DNA of 64,000 nucleotides, from assembly GCA_030737875.1 (NCBI GenBank), contig CM060919.1:803131160-803195159 (forward strand), given 5' to 3'. The notes under the pieces are model-generated. The model saw only the letters and a list, made by a program, of their open reading frames with translations, was not told where the DNA came from and searched no databases. The position numbers and the translations under genes were made by a program. Shown piece after piece: positions 11,931-24,349 of this stretch (the stretch's first letter is position 1; every line of letters begins with the position of its first letter). Source of the DNA: Allium sativum (lineage: Eukaryota; Streptophyta; Magnoliopsida; Asparagales; Amaryllidaceae).

Positions 11931-13184
11931 CGTTCTTAAGTCCATACTCCTAATTGTAATATGAGAAGTAGTATTGCGAATGTTACTACACTTAACTGAT
12001 ATTACGGTAAAACATCTATGTCGCTTAAGACTTCCCTTAGACAGTCAGTGAGCATGCAGTGGCCACATATCTTTATATGCCAATTATGTCCCTAGTTAAG
12101 CCCTTACAAGCTTCTAGAGGAAGTGTACATCCCCCATGAACTACCCTACTCCGTTACCACTTATGCCTAACCTCTTTTAGAGAAGGAGAACCCATAGACT
12201 TACTCCAAATCTAATAAGAGTAGGTCCCATAACTTCGGTTCCTCTCCAAGGAATAAACCTTAGGAGGGATCCTAGTCCTAACCACTCAAGACCCAAATTA
12301 GACAGGAAGAGAGTCAACCACTTAATACCTTCTCAAGGTGTAGTAAACCTGCCTATTTTCACACACAATAGACATATATATATATATAGTTATATATATA
12401 TATGTACACACACACACACACTAGACTTCTCAGATTAAACCGTGTACTTGTAGATGCTGATATGCCGATCGGTTCCGGGCAGGCTTCTACTACAAGTTGG
12501 TTTAACCTCGTGTCATAGTGTACTAAGTTTGAATGGCCTATAGCACCTAGATATCTCACGTTAATTGGACCAACTTGTGGTTGCTGGATTTTCCAGTCGG
12601 TTCCGGCCAGGTTTCTACCACAAACGACAACTAACCTCGTGTCTATGTGTCACTACTAATATATGTAAAGCCATTCTATGCTCAAACACAAGTGATCAGT
12701 TGTATATATATGGGGACATTCCAAATTTGAATCCTATCCTAATCGCATTTATTGCATTAATACTACGTTAAGTACGTTGATTATGCTATATTAATATAAT
12801 AATTATGATGCATAAATAACGCTTAATGTTCGTATGAACGAGGGAATATTCTAATGAGATAGCAATTTTCAATTTCTCCTTAATTAAGGTATACAAGTTA
12901 ATTTTCCATATTTTCAACCGCTACAATATAGGAATGATGACATAATAACACAATAACAGATAACAGTGAATGGAAAATACACATGCATACAAATTTCAGC
13001 TTGCATCCTAAGCTTGTTGGAATGACTTCAATAATGGATTAAGAATAGAGTATGATACTCACATATAATATATACATGTATGTTTATAAGTTCCACTTTA
13101 TCTAATTCACCCATTTTTGGTGTTTTGCACATGAAAACATTTACATTTGATATGTTAACCCCATTATTAACGCGGTTCAAAAAC
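11931..13184. other. Host or unassigned sequence, left part
   Basis: No open reading frame I can support. It contains a TA/CA microsatellite (12373-12421) and two diverged copies of a segment with CGGTTCCGG, TTCTAC and ACCTCGTGTC (12465-12530 and 12575-12650). Removing the Tat element at its TGATA duplication joins this sequence to 62884-64000. It may itself be an old transposable element, but I could not classify it. Confidence 0.6.
12373..12421. repeat. TA/CA microsatellite
   Basis: Two TA runs interrupted by GT, followed by GTACACACACACACAC. Confidence 0.9.
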
Positions 13185-13189
13185 TGATA
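13185..13189 (+). repeat. Target-site duplication of Tat element, left
   Basis: TGATA immediately before the LTR start TGTCAACTG at 13190. The identical TGATA follows the other LTR end at 62879-62883. Confidence 0.88.
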
Positions 13190-13335
13190 TGTCAACTGTC
13201 TAATGAAGCGATCAAGTCGGACACATACGTTCCAAATGAATCTGACACGTCAGCAGCTATGGATCATGCAAGAATTATAACTTGGTGACGTGGAAAAGAT
13301 ACTGATGGGTCGAACAATACCCATGCATGGGTCGA
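13190..13335 (+). repeat. Tat 5' LTR, first piece
   Basis: Begins TG after TGATA and carries GGGTCGA motifs (13307 and 13329) like the second piece at 43190-44743. The junction with RevB is blurred, so the right limit is uncertain by about 15 bp. Confidence 0.75.
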
Positions 13336-15054
13336 GCAACATCAACCTGCCTTTTCTACCGCTTCAAGTCGGAAATTAAACCAACTTAAACCGCTTGAAT
13401 TGACAAATTGTTATTGCTTATGAGGTTTAACAGAACCAATACACAGAAAATCACAAAACAGAAATGTTTGACGCGGAATAATTTTTATACAAATATCAGA
13501 GATTTACAAACATTGTATACAGCGGAATAAAAATATATACATGAATTTTTAAAATAAAGCTTTACACTTTAAATCGGGCTTGCGCACGTACTAGTGTCTT
13601 CATGAATCCTTCATCATCGTCAACTTCGAACCTAAGCTGTAATTTACTCAGGTCTGACCCCGACTCGAGCAAACAAAACTCAGGTCAGGTTGTATTCAAG
13701 TAAATTAACTACATTAAATGTACAAGTAACTTAATAAATGAAATGCTCGAATTTAAATAAACATCATATTTATGTTGTAAATTGATTTAATTCAAACACA
13801 GATTTCATTATTATTCCAAATCCAATCTAAACCTCTTGTCAATTTTTCCACGTTTCAACTTAAAAATTCAGATTTCAACATAGTGTTATATTAGTTTATA
13901 GTATAAATCTAATCCCATTTTCATCAAAACTTAAATTCTAAATTTAAATTTCATTTCACTAAATTAAAACATCATTCAATGTTTAATTGTTTCACTTAAA
14001 TCAAATTCATAATTTTATCCTTAAATAAATCAAACAGTTAACCTTAATAATAATCTTATTTTAATTTAATCTTTAATTTAAATTAAACTAAATCAACTCT
14101 TTACCTCATTGTTAATAAAAAAAAAAAATTAACTTTTTACATTAAAAATTAAATCAAACAACAAAATTTAGCTTAAAACATAATAACAACTTTGTATTAA
14201 ATTTAATTAAATTTAATTAAATTTCAATATCATAATCTTAAGTCAAATATTTCAAACATCAATTTAAACGTAACATCATTCAATCAAACGTCAACATGGT
14301 TACATATACAATATATAATATTGAGAACATACAGTGTTATGTAAGGATGAAGACAATACAAATAAATATAATATATTATGAACCAATCATTATCATTTCA
14401 TGCGATGAACAAGCTAGTATGGTTTCAAGTGGATTATCACTATAATTTCATGTAATTTACACATAACATTTCATAAAATTTTCAATTAACAATACATGTA
14501 AATAATAACCAACAATTCATACAAATATTTGGAACTTATGGTATGACAGAAGGATGATGACAATGCAAACATAGCATATTATACCTCAGTCATTATTATT
14601 TCATGCGATGAACAACAATGATTTGATGTGAAATTTCACTATAATTTCATTAAACTAAAAACTATCATTTAGTACAAACAACCACTAACATTTCAACTTT
14701 TCATGTAATTTACTATCAACAAATCATATAAATGACAAATAAACATATATTTAATAATTGATTTAATGTCATGTAATAAACAACTAACAATCAAATTTTT
14801 CTTATCACAATGTTATCACCATTTCATTCGATGTCAATACTTGCAAAAAGAACGTTAATTGTGAGCGGAAACTCACCTTGCATGGATTTGATGATGGATA
14901 CAAGCAAACACAAGATTGTCAATAGAGGGTAGCAATAAAAGCAAAATAAATTGAAGATTTTACTTTTTTTCTGTCTCTTATTTTTTTTTAGAAGAGGGGA
15001 GACAATAGATTATAATTTTAGGAAGAAGATGGTGATTTACTAAGAGAAATTGGG

Positions 15055-15061
15055 ATTTATA
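15055..15061 (-). promoter_or_regulatory. RevB LTR TATA box (3' LTR copy)
   Basis: Minus-strand TATAAAT followed by a pyrimidine-rich leader. The Tekay insertion point lies only about 65 bp upstream. The second copy is at 42144-42150. Confidence 0.55.
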
Positions 15062-15120
15062 GAAAGAGATGGAGATTTCCAGAGAGAGGTCTGGGTTTGA
15101 GAGAGAGAAGAGGGACTAGA

Positions 15121-15125
15121 ATTTA
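15121..15125 (+). repeat. Target-site duplication of Tekay element, left
   Basis: ATTTA, repeated at 36985-36989. The uninterrupted RevB LTR at 42204-42219 reads straight through this site with a single ATTTA. Confidence 0.95.
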
Positions 15126-15757
15126 TGTAACGACCCGTATTCTACGCATCATAGGATCGTAGAATATTTATTTCTTTCACATACAAAGTCGTATGGTCAT
15201 GTAACTTTGGGAGACGACTATTGTGGTCATTTCCCATGTTCATGATTTTTCCCGATTTTTAAATGACCATTTTACCCCTAGTTGGCACTGTTTTGGCCAT
15301 AACTTTTGATTGGAAAGGAATTTTGACCGGAAACCACTTCCATTGGCTCCGGATGATGGTTTACAATTCCGTAGAGTGGTCACATTAGCCAAACGGGCTC
15401 ACCGTTTGGGAGATATGGCTGAAACAAGTTTCAGATGGTGAAAAACAGCTTAATTGGGCTTAACCGGGTGATTAGCAACTAGGCCCAGAGGGTAATTTCG
15501 GGTTTAGAGGCATAGGAGGACTGATTAGGGTTAGGAAATCACTTTCATTTCAGTTTTGGGCCGCCACAAACCTTCTTGAGACCCTAGTAATGGCTTCCAT
15601 CCTCTAAAACCACTCCAAAACACATTTTTAGTGAAGATTAAGCCTAAACCACATCAAAACAAGACCAAATAGCAACAGAGCAAGGTTGGAGCTGCTGCTA
15701 TACATAGGAATTTGACCCAAACAGAGAGTATTTCAGATTTGGTGTTTTATTTTGTGG

Positions 15758-15768
15758 CCAAGGTGAGT
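15758..15768 (+). promoter_or_regulatory. Strong splice-donor-like site in Tekay LTR
   Basis: CCAAG|GTGAGT, with GT at 15763 and again at 35056 in the 3' LTR. A matching acceptor-like CCTTTTTCAG ends at 29859, just before the gag start, so a spliced gag messenger is possible (inference). Confidence 0.45.
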
Positions 15769-17016
15769 GATTTGCATAGTTTTTGCACTAACTACGGTAA
15801 TTAAGGGTAATTAGTGAAGATTAGCGAATTTATACACTAATAAATTCTGGAAAAATGTTTAGAAATTTGAAAATAATATTTTATGCCTCTGTTAGAAAAT
15901 TTGGACGATTTGATTAAGTTTTACTAAGTATGTGCTTAAACATGATTAAGTGGGATTATGGGAAAATGTGGGGTTTTAGCCACTTTTGATCCAATTTGAC
16001 TCATTTGAATTGTTGTTTAGCTGTTTGTGGTTGCTATTACATGTTGCTATGACTCTATGGTGTGTTTTATGATTGATTAGAAGTTTTAGATTTGTCAAAA
16101 ACGCCGTCGAATGGCGTAAAATACTTGCTGGAAGAGTTGCAGAAAAGTGCAGGTTCTGGACCGGATCGGATCGGATATGGAGGCTCGGATCAGATGAGTT
16201 GAACTGGGCAAGGGATCTGATCGGATCGGAACTGGACACTTGAGATAATTGGCAAAAAGGAAGGCCACGCTAATTGAACTAGGATCGGATCGGATAAAGG
16301 AGGAGAGAACAGATCGACTTAAGGACGAAGGACTCAGATCGGATCGACTGAAGGAGGAAGGGCTCGGATTGAAGTAAGACGAAGGAATTGGATCGGAGAA
16401 AATGAAGAAACGAGGGAGCGGATCGGAGCAGAAGCACGAACTGGAAGGGAGGAGGACACCCGACCCGACCGGAGGAGGACACCCGACCCGACCCAAAGCG
16501 GAATACCCGACCCGAACCGATGCGACGCCGTGGACCCGAACCGAACCGCTACAGGAGAAGACTACGAACCGACCTGAAGTAGAAAACCCGACCCGAACCG
16601 ATGGCTAGAAGGAGAACCCGACCCGACCCAGTATTGACCAATAACCCGAGATGCAAAGGTAGTCCAACATGGGAAGTTAGAGCTCAGGATCCAGTTGGGA
16701 ACCGATGAGTTCACTTCATGATTGGGCTCTACTGCGGGACGTGTGCCAAGAGGCAGTCGATGTCTATGACTTTGGATCACTATGTATGGGAAGTACATGA
16801 ACGGGCTCAGGGTCACAGTGGCCTAGGTACGACTAAAGGGCTATAGATCAATGAAGTGGGGTCATTTGAAAAGCTTTGGTCATGACTCCATGTGGTAAGC
16901 TTGGTAGTAGCAGTAGTTGTACAAGTCGAACTCCGTCACTACTTAAATGGGTCTAGTGATTGACAGTGGTGGACATCGTATGCTTTACGCACTGAGTGAG
17001 AGATGTGAGGATGGTT

Positions 17017-17021
17017 GCTAT
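17017..17021 (+). repeat. Target-site duplication of LARD2, left
   Basis: GCTAT, repeated at 28988-28992. The intact 3' LTR of the Tekay element has a single GCTAT here (around 36305). Confidence 0.96.
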
Positions 17022-17725
17022 TGTAATGACCCAGAAATTTCGATATTTGAAATTTGAATTAATTAAAGATTTAATTATTGAATTTTATTGATACTCGGAT
17101 TAGAAATTTAAAACCCAATATATGGTTTTGAATATTGAATTGAGTTCAATGGTTAGTTGAGCATCGAATAATTATTGTTGAATTGAATTTGATTACGTGA
17201 GTTGATTTGAAGCTTGACTGGAAAATATAAACGTTTGAAGTTAAAAATAAACGTAGTTGACATTAAACGAATTGGGGGTTTTGTTTGTTAAAATATATGG
17301 GATATTGATTTGGAAATGTGTATGTTTAAAGAAATCAAATTTAATGTTTCAAATTTGAAAGCGAACGGAGTTTTCGGTAAACCGATACATAAGATAAAAA
17401 TAAAATAACGATGCATACTAACAGAGTGAGACAACGACCAAACAAATTTTATTAGATTCAGAATGTGAAAACGTAGCAGCACGTCAAGTTCCGTAGCGTT
17501 TGGAGTTCGTTTAAAGGTTAGAAAAAATTAAATTGTGTAACGTAAATTTCAGAGAATTAAATTACATAAGGGTTCACAATCTATTTCGATTTAACGTTAA
17601 ATTCCTTCAGCGAATGGTGTAACGTTTGGAGTAACGTTAAATTCCTTCAGCGTCAAGTAATCTGCAGAAACCACCCACCCCAGTTTTAGTCTATTTCGAT
17701 TCCTTGATGGCCACGGTTCTGCTTT

Positions 17726-17732
17726 TATAAAT
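17726..17732 (+). promoter_or_regulatory. LARD2 LTR TATA box
   Basis: TATAAAT followed 25-60 bp downstream by CT-rich initiator-like sequence (CTCTCAGC). The second copy is at 26398-26404. It sits just ahead of the exon-like segment. Confidence 0.6.
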
Positions 17733-17774
17733 TAGCGTTCTTTCTCCAATTCTCTCAGCAAATCAGTTCCTCTT

Positions 17775-18390
17775 TTCAATTTTAATGGCCCTGTAAATCA
17801 CCTCGATCGTTCTCTTCCCCATGTTCGAAACCGCTTCTTTCGTTAACCCCCAACGTTGAGCGCTGCCTCGCCTCCGTCCCAAAGCTGCCATATTGCTACT
17901 CGAAGTCCGCTCCTCCGTTCGCCTCTCACCAGTCTGTCGCCGCATCTCTGTTTGCCGATGAACTTAAGTTCCCCAAATCTGTCGCCTGCATCACGTGTTA
18001 TGGTGAGCATCTCACTCACGATAAATCTTAAGTTCAAGTAAATTTACTCGATTTTAGTTGAGATATAGTAGTTAATTGTGTGTTCCTTGCGGATTGATTT
18101 GTGGTTGTTTGACTGTCTGATTGGTCGTGTAAGTTCCGCTTAGTTTGCCTTGATTTAGTCGGATTTGGGTCACTGTTGGGTGTTCGAATTTCACTATATG
18201 GGGGTGTTCTGCAAATTTCCTTGAACGATGAATTGATGCTGTATAAAAATATAGTATGATTCACCCATGTTGCTTTGCTTGAACTAAAGTGTACTCTCTG
18301 TTTACTTGAATTCACATTTGCAGGGGTACATAATATTTGGACACTTGGGTAGTTACATGTACCTGTATGACACACATTTCATTATACTAT
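17775..18390 (+). pseudogene. Possible captured host exon pair inside LARD2 LTR
   Basis: I do not recognise the protein. A CT-rich segment ends TAT-G|GTGAGC (exon end 18002). After 321 bp comes TTTGCAG|GGG (exon restart 18324). Reading the frame that includes VPKLPYCYSKSAPPF, both exons stay open when joined and stop near 18390. The first exon is rich in serine, proline and basic residues and poor in acidic ones, like an organelle-targeting peptide. No start codon lies in that frame, because an upstream ATG (17785) is out of phase, so any gene is already broken. Other frames here are also open, so frame openness alone proves little. The LTR copy is at 26447-27062. Confidence 0.35.
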
Positions 18391-19928
18391 AAATCATTTA
18401 AGGACCCTTTGATGAAATCCCTGAACCTAAGCTTAGCATATATACACTTGCCTGGCTGTAACTCGAACAAATCCGCGAGCATGTAATTTGAATATATGTA
18501 TTAGCCACGCCCTGTTTTTAAAAATATGGAACAAATGCTTGTCCTTTGTTTTACCTGAGAAACATGTTGCTTCATGAAAAATGTATCTCGGTCACGTCTA
18601 TTGCTGAGACAACTAGTTTATTCTAACCATGAATAAATGCTATTGCAGCACATATTTGAGGTTTGGAAATTTACATAAAAGTTGGAATTTATTTTCCTGT
18701 TATTGAAATGGAACCATGATTGCCTGCACAACACTATCAAAATTCCATTTCATCTGTTCGGTTAGCTTTGTTGCTTGCACTGCATTGCAATTCATGCAAT
18801 GCACTGTTGTGAATTATATGTAAGAGACATCTTCCAGAAATGGTTTTAGTCACTGTCACTATTTTGTTTTATAGTCAGTACAATATGAAATGATTTTTGA
18901 TTGTGTTTACCATTCATGAAATAGAAAAAAATGATCATTAAATCCGATAGAGTATTAGCACATATATGATATGAGTAAATTTTTACCACTTGCCTTACAA
19001 TACTGACATGGTAATGAGGTAGTCCACCTGCATATGTGAAGTATCATGTGGTTCTTGCCTAGACATTTACTCATATGGTTTGAAACTGCTCATATTTATG
19101 TGTCTTGTCACCTTACTAACTGATTTCAGAAATTTCATGGGTTGAACTCCAACATATATGTTAATATAGCCACCACTGAGTAGGCCATTAGATATATATA
19201 GATTGTAGATCATGGTAAGGCTGTTCGCATGTATTAAAGACTGAAAATACATTTGGATTGCCCAAAATTTATAAAAGCTGTCATTACTTTTCTGTGGCAA
19301 AATAATATACTGGGTCTTGGTTGTTCCCATACTGCTTTTACACCTAGTGAAGTATTTGAACTAGATGTTATGCTAACAGTGATTACCTGCATACTGGACC
19401 ACATTTTAAATTGTAGCATATAAAGTCCGCAAAGTTTAAAAGGGAGAAAATGAAAGTTACCTGGTTTATACTAACCATGAGTGTTTGACCTTTTGATTTA
19501 TGGTTTTGGTGCATCAGCACAGTCCTTGCATCTCTTGGCTACACATGTTCATCAATTCATAGATTCGGAAGTTTGCAAACCCATGTTGAAATGCATGTGC
19601 TTGTACACTTGCCTATAGCAGTATGACTTGTGTCGCCTAATCTAAGCAGCTTTGTATCTCTATACTTACATTTGATATTCCCTGGTTCCGGAATGCTGGG
19701 GCAGTGCACACGTGTACCTATACACGTGTGTACATGCAGGCTCTCGTGATCATGGTTCCTGAAATAAAAAACCCTATGCTGTCGTGATTTGTTTCGTCCC
19801 AAGTTGCTATGATATCCCGACATTTCCTCATGGGTCCGATGTATTTGGAAATAAAAAAAATTAGTTATGATTTAACTATTACATCTCAGTTTACATTGAA
19901 GTTAGTTTACTTGAACTATGATTTATCC

Positions 19929-19970
19929 TGACTCGAGTGTTTTTATGTTTTGCATGGAATGCTCGAGTCA
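19929..19970 (+). promoter_or_regulatory. Conserved LTR hairpin (LARD2, 5' LTR)
   Basis: TGACTCGAG (19929-19937) pairs perfectly with CTCGAGTCA (19962-19970), and one more C-G pair extends it. It lies about 350 bp before the LTR end. The 3' LTR copy is at 28601-28642. Confidence 0.7.
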
Positions 19971-20317
19971 GACCCGAGCATTTCAGATTTAGATATTACA
20001 GCGGCAGATTCGAAGATCGGCAAAAACTGGGGGTTTCAGGAGACGCGCACTCTGAAGATTTTTAAAACAGTAAATATTTTTCTATTATATTCAACTGTAT
20101 TTTTACATTCCGCTGTACAGAAAAATCTTTGTATCAAAAATTTGATTAATATATGAAAGGTTATTTGTTTTGTTTACTGTGTTATTTATTTTATTTTGCG
20201 TTTTCTGTGTTGATTCTATTTTGAACTCGGTAAGCTAAATAACGAACCGTCAATTTGAATGCTTTAGATTGGTTTAATCACCAATTTGAAGTGGTCAAAA
20301 AGGCGGGTCGTTACAGT

Positions 20318-20329
20318 TGGTATCGGAGC
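20318..20329 (+). other. LARD2 primer-binding site
   Basis: TGGTATCGGAGC, 2 bp after the LTR end. It differs at one base from the initiator tRNA-Met complement. Confidence 0.88.
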
Positions 20330-23300
20330 TTTGGTTTATTCAAAGTATAGCTTATCGGGTTTAATTTGAGTAGGATCAGCACTAGAAAAACGAATTTTGA
20401 AATTAACAAGATTTAATATAATTTTGGAAAGTGTAAATAATTTTAAAATAAATTTTGGAAGATGAATTATTTTGGAAATATCGTATATTTTGAAAACTGG
20501 TATTTTGGAAATAATACAACGAAAAAATATATATATTATTTTGAGATTTAAATTTCGCCTGAATCCCCAGTCATCAAATCTAGCTTTGCCAGAGCAGATC
20601 TTCGATAAGATGCCCTTAGGTGTGAATCTCGAATCCATCGTCGAATGATATCCAAGGGGAATAAGGATAAAGGAATCGATGAATAAATTTCTCTAATTAT
20701 ATAGTTTAGAAACCAAAGATAACTAAAACTTATTGGGAATGAGAATTTCGATGAGAATTTGAATGTAAGGAGAAAATTTAAAATCATTTTAAAATGATGA
20801 AACGATGAATTTAATTTCGGTATTCGAAATAAAATTAATAAAAATAAAATTGAAAGGGGTAATGGTAATTTGATTGTGTCAAGGCTTATTGGCAGGAAAT
20901 TTATAATTGGTCCTTACCAGTAATGTATAATCGAAAATAAAATTCATAAGGTATAAGCTTGTTAATTGATTAACAAGAAGTAAAGTATAAATGAGAATAT
21001 GAAGCGAAATGTGAGTAAACACTAAATCTTTCTACTGTGTTATATATATTTGAATCCATGATTTAATTAAATGTGTGTTTATGTTTAATTTGTGATGCTG
21101 CTATTTGAAATCTAATATGGTTGCATAAAATAAGTATAGATGACTTTGTTATGCTTAGATGTTTTGGACAATAGTGGAATGGAACATACTGATAAACAGA
21201 AATATACACATCTTAGTTTATAAAAATCAATTACTCTTAATCTAGCCCGTTTTAAACTTCTTAATCAACATGAAACTTGTTTGTATTCATCTCAACCTAA
21301 TTTTAAAATTTGTTTGGTTATGCATTATCACACATATGAACTGTTAATCTCAGATCTTTGTTAAAAGATGTTATAGACTCAAAATTCCGAACGTCATATT
21401 TCTGAAATCTGAATATATGTATGAAATTCCCATTAAAAACCATGAATTTTGATGGTTATATTAAGATTTTTAGTTGGGTATCTAGTGAGAATTTTAGTAT
21501 AAAAGGATTATTGATATTTGATCAATTTCCGGCAATCTAGACGATGGTTAAACTTGGCGTTTGTTATAGACGAGTATGACGCACTGTAGAATATTGGAAA
21601 AATATCATCTTAATTTCCGATGCAATGGTTTTTGAAAACAAGGAAGAAACAACGATTTTGGGTTCGCTTTTCAGAGCCCAAACAGGGGCGAACTGCGCCA
21701 TCTACGGTGCATAGGAAAAGATTGCATCAGGTGTTTTTGAAAGGAGGAGTCGGCTTCGTTTAACCTGGGTTGGGCGGCGACTAGTCATGAGTTGAGGCGA
21801 GTCGTGTAGTTTTTGTGGACTCGGTTTTTGTTGAGTGCTATGCTGATGGGTCATACTTTGAATCACTAAAGGTGATGGGTTCCGGGGTTCGGCAACGGTG
21901 TAAGAGGGGAAGAATACATTTGTGGCGACTATCGCGGAGTCAAGATTATTGGAGGTGGGATCGTGCATGTGCGCGGTGCGCAAGTGTGCACTGAAAAAGA
22001 AACATCAGTTTAAAAGAAAAAAATGTTTTGGCAGAGTTTATTTACCTTGATATTAAAACTGAAGTTGTCTCTATATTATAAAAATAAAATTCAGATATAT
22101 GTTGAGTGAGTATGGTTTAGGAGGTGCATGGTACTAGAAATGGTGCTTCAATATTTGGATCATGAGATAGTTTTCACGCATGGCTGAAGGAAGATGGGTC
22201 ATGCAATATAAGTGGTGAATCATTGTGCATTTACGGTTTGAAAAAAAAAAAAAAACAAGTGCAGGTGATTGTCTTTGGCTGAGAGGTGTCCTTCATGTAT
22301 GAGCCAAACGCATGTAGCCTCAAAATGACTTGAGTTTGGAAATTGTAGCCATGCACTGAAAGAAATGGGAGGCATGTTTGGTCCATGAGTTAAAAACATA
22401 TCTATAAAGGAGTGGTTGCATGAAGAAACGTGAAGTAAGCTATGAGCTTGCATGGGTCTCCATGCGTTAGGAAAAAAGTGAAATAAAAGAAAAAATTATT
22501 TTTTTATAATAATAATAATAATAAATATATAAATGAAGAGCTCGACAGCGAACTGATGGTGTTGTTGCGTGTTGATGAAGAGAAGGGAAGAGCAACGATT
22601 GCAGAGTCTAGTTCGCCGGAGATGAATACGGTGCACGTGCACGAATGTGCACTGTGAAAGTGGAACTGCGGTTTATAATGGAAAAAAAAAGGAAAAAAAA
22701 AAACAGGGTAAGGTATGAAATAAAGAATATTTGAAATCGATAATATTTTCGCTATATATGTTCTTGTACTTTACGGTTTGATTGCAAAGCAACAAAAATA
22801 ATCATGGAGTTTGTTTTTAAAAGCCTTGACCTACTTTGTCAATACATGATGTAGTTTTACATACTCATATGCGAGCTGAATGGGTTGATGCGTGCCTTTC
22901 ACCTCAGTAATGTCTTAGTCCATTGGATGTTAAGGAATGGTCCAAACACTCTTTGGCTCTCTCTGCCATTCGCACGTCGTAAAATTAATGTAACTTGAAC
23001 AATATGATAGTATGATTAAGTATTACAGTCTCATTTGTCAACATGACCTATTAAATTTAATCCACTTTGGTTTGACAGACATAAAAGTTGGATGTATAAA
23101 ATTGATGTACTTATAAATACCCATCCCTAGTGAATGACAGCTTGTATAAAATTTGGAATAAAGAAAAATGAGTGGACCAATACGTTGTGGTTATTCTGAA
23201 GTTCAGAATATAAATAAAATGAGATATTTCCAAAGTTCGGATAAGAGATTATTCGGAAATGAGTTATTTATGGAGAGACAATTATGTCAAATTTTAGGGA

Positions 23301-24349
23301 AGTACTATTTACTTTCCGTTTTAATTAAAATTTAATATATTATTGATTAATTATTCATATTTAGAGTATAAAGCATATTTCTGTTGAAATTAAAGATTTG
23401 CAAATATGCGGAAATGTTTTCTAATGGCAATAGTAGATTTTCTAGAATTATAGAAAATGCGTATGAATTGTTTTTCAAGGAGTGTGAGAAGTTAACGGGT
23501 TTTGGCAAATTAGAATGGTGAGAACTAAAGAACAAAAAGCCATACGTCGAAAACAAAGGGCGGCAGAACATAAGAGAGATAAAATTGTAATTTGAATTCG
23601 AGAATTTTGTAGGCGATAATTTGATAAGAAAAAAAAATAGAAATTAGAAACTGACTGGGGATTAGTTAAGTCGAATGATTTCCTGAGTGTTGATCTGATG
23701 TTGGTTTCGGCCTTCGGGATTGATACTTAGGGAGTTGTTCGCTTGCTAATTTACAGTCGAAGAATATGAATATGGAAGATAAATAATGCGTGAAGGAGAA
23801 AATGTCTTATAAGAATAAAAATTCCGAGATGGTAATAATATTAATATTTGAATTGAGTGAGGAACTTAATAATTGGGAATTTGTGAGGAAATTTGGTTTA
23901 TAAATATGAATTGAAAAGAGATCATATCTGAATTAATCCAGAGATAGATTTTGAATTTGGATGGGATTTGAGGATATTCGATTTTGGAACATGGGGTATA
24001 GAAGTTTTCGAGACGTATATGAAAAGTATATGAGAAATTAGTGAATTTGAAAACTACCGGATTTGAAGGTAAACGTTTTGAAATGGAATTTGATATAACA
24101 GAATTTATATAAGAATGAGATGTTTGAAAATATGATTTGAAAGGAAAATCTCATGTAAGATGACATAAGTATGATTTACGAGGTGTATGAAATGAAGTAC
24201 TATATGTATATAGTATTATATGTTTCCAAAGAAAAATAAGGAAAGTACCTTCCTTCTCCTTGAATTTCGAGCTTGGTTGAGATATGCTGCTGGTGGAAGT
24301 AGGTTGTCCGGACATAAAACTCATGAGTTGCCATTGAGCACGACTGCTA

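Larger units (their letters stand above)
13336..15125 (-). repeat. RevB 3' LTR, distal part
   Basis: Aligns with 40432-42215 of the other LTR. It is interrupted after GACTAGAATTTA by the Tekay element and resumes at 36985. The first 10-15 bases differ from the intact LTR terminus TGCAACAACATGCC, so the exact start is unclear. Confidence 0.8.
15126..17021 (+). repeat. Tekay 5' LTR, first piece
   Basis: Matches 34397-36308 apart from roughly 2 percent substitutions and a 17-bp duplication present only in the 3' LTR (around 34861-34895). It includes a GGATCGG-rich stretch (16160-16400) and an ACCCGACCC-rich stretch (16458-16630). Frames opened by these repeats are not genes. Confidence 0.93.
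17022..20315 (+). repeat. LARD2 5' LTR
   Basis: Same length as the 3' LTR (25694-28987). It holds a TATA box (17726), a CT-rich exon-like segment with canonical splice sites, a long intron-like region and the conserved LTR hairpin (19929-19970). Confidence 0.96.

Noticed and set aside
15976..16816. Overlapping open frames of 67-133 codons on both strands
   Set aside because: They come from GGATCGG and ACCCGACCC simple repeats in the Tekay LTR, occur again in the other LTR (35269-35896), and have repetitive composition.
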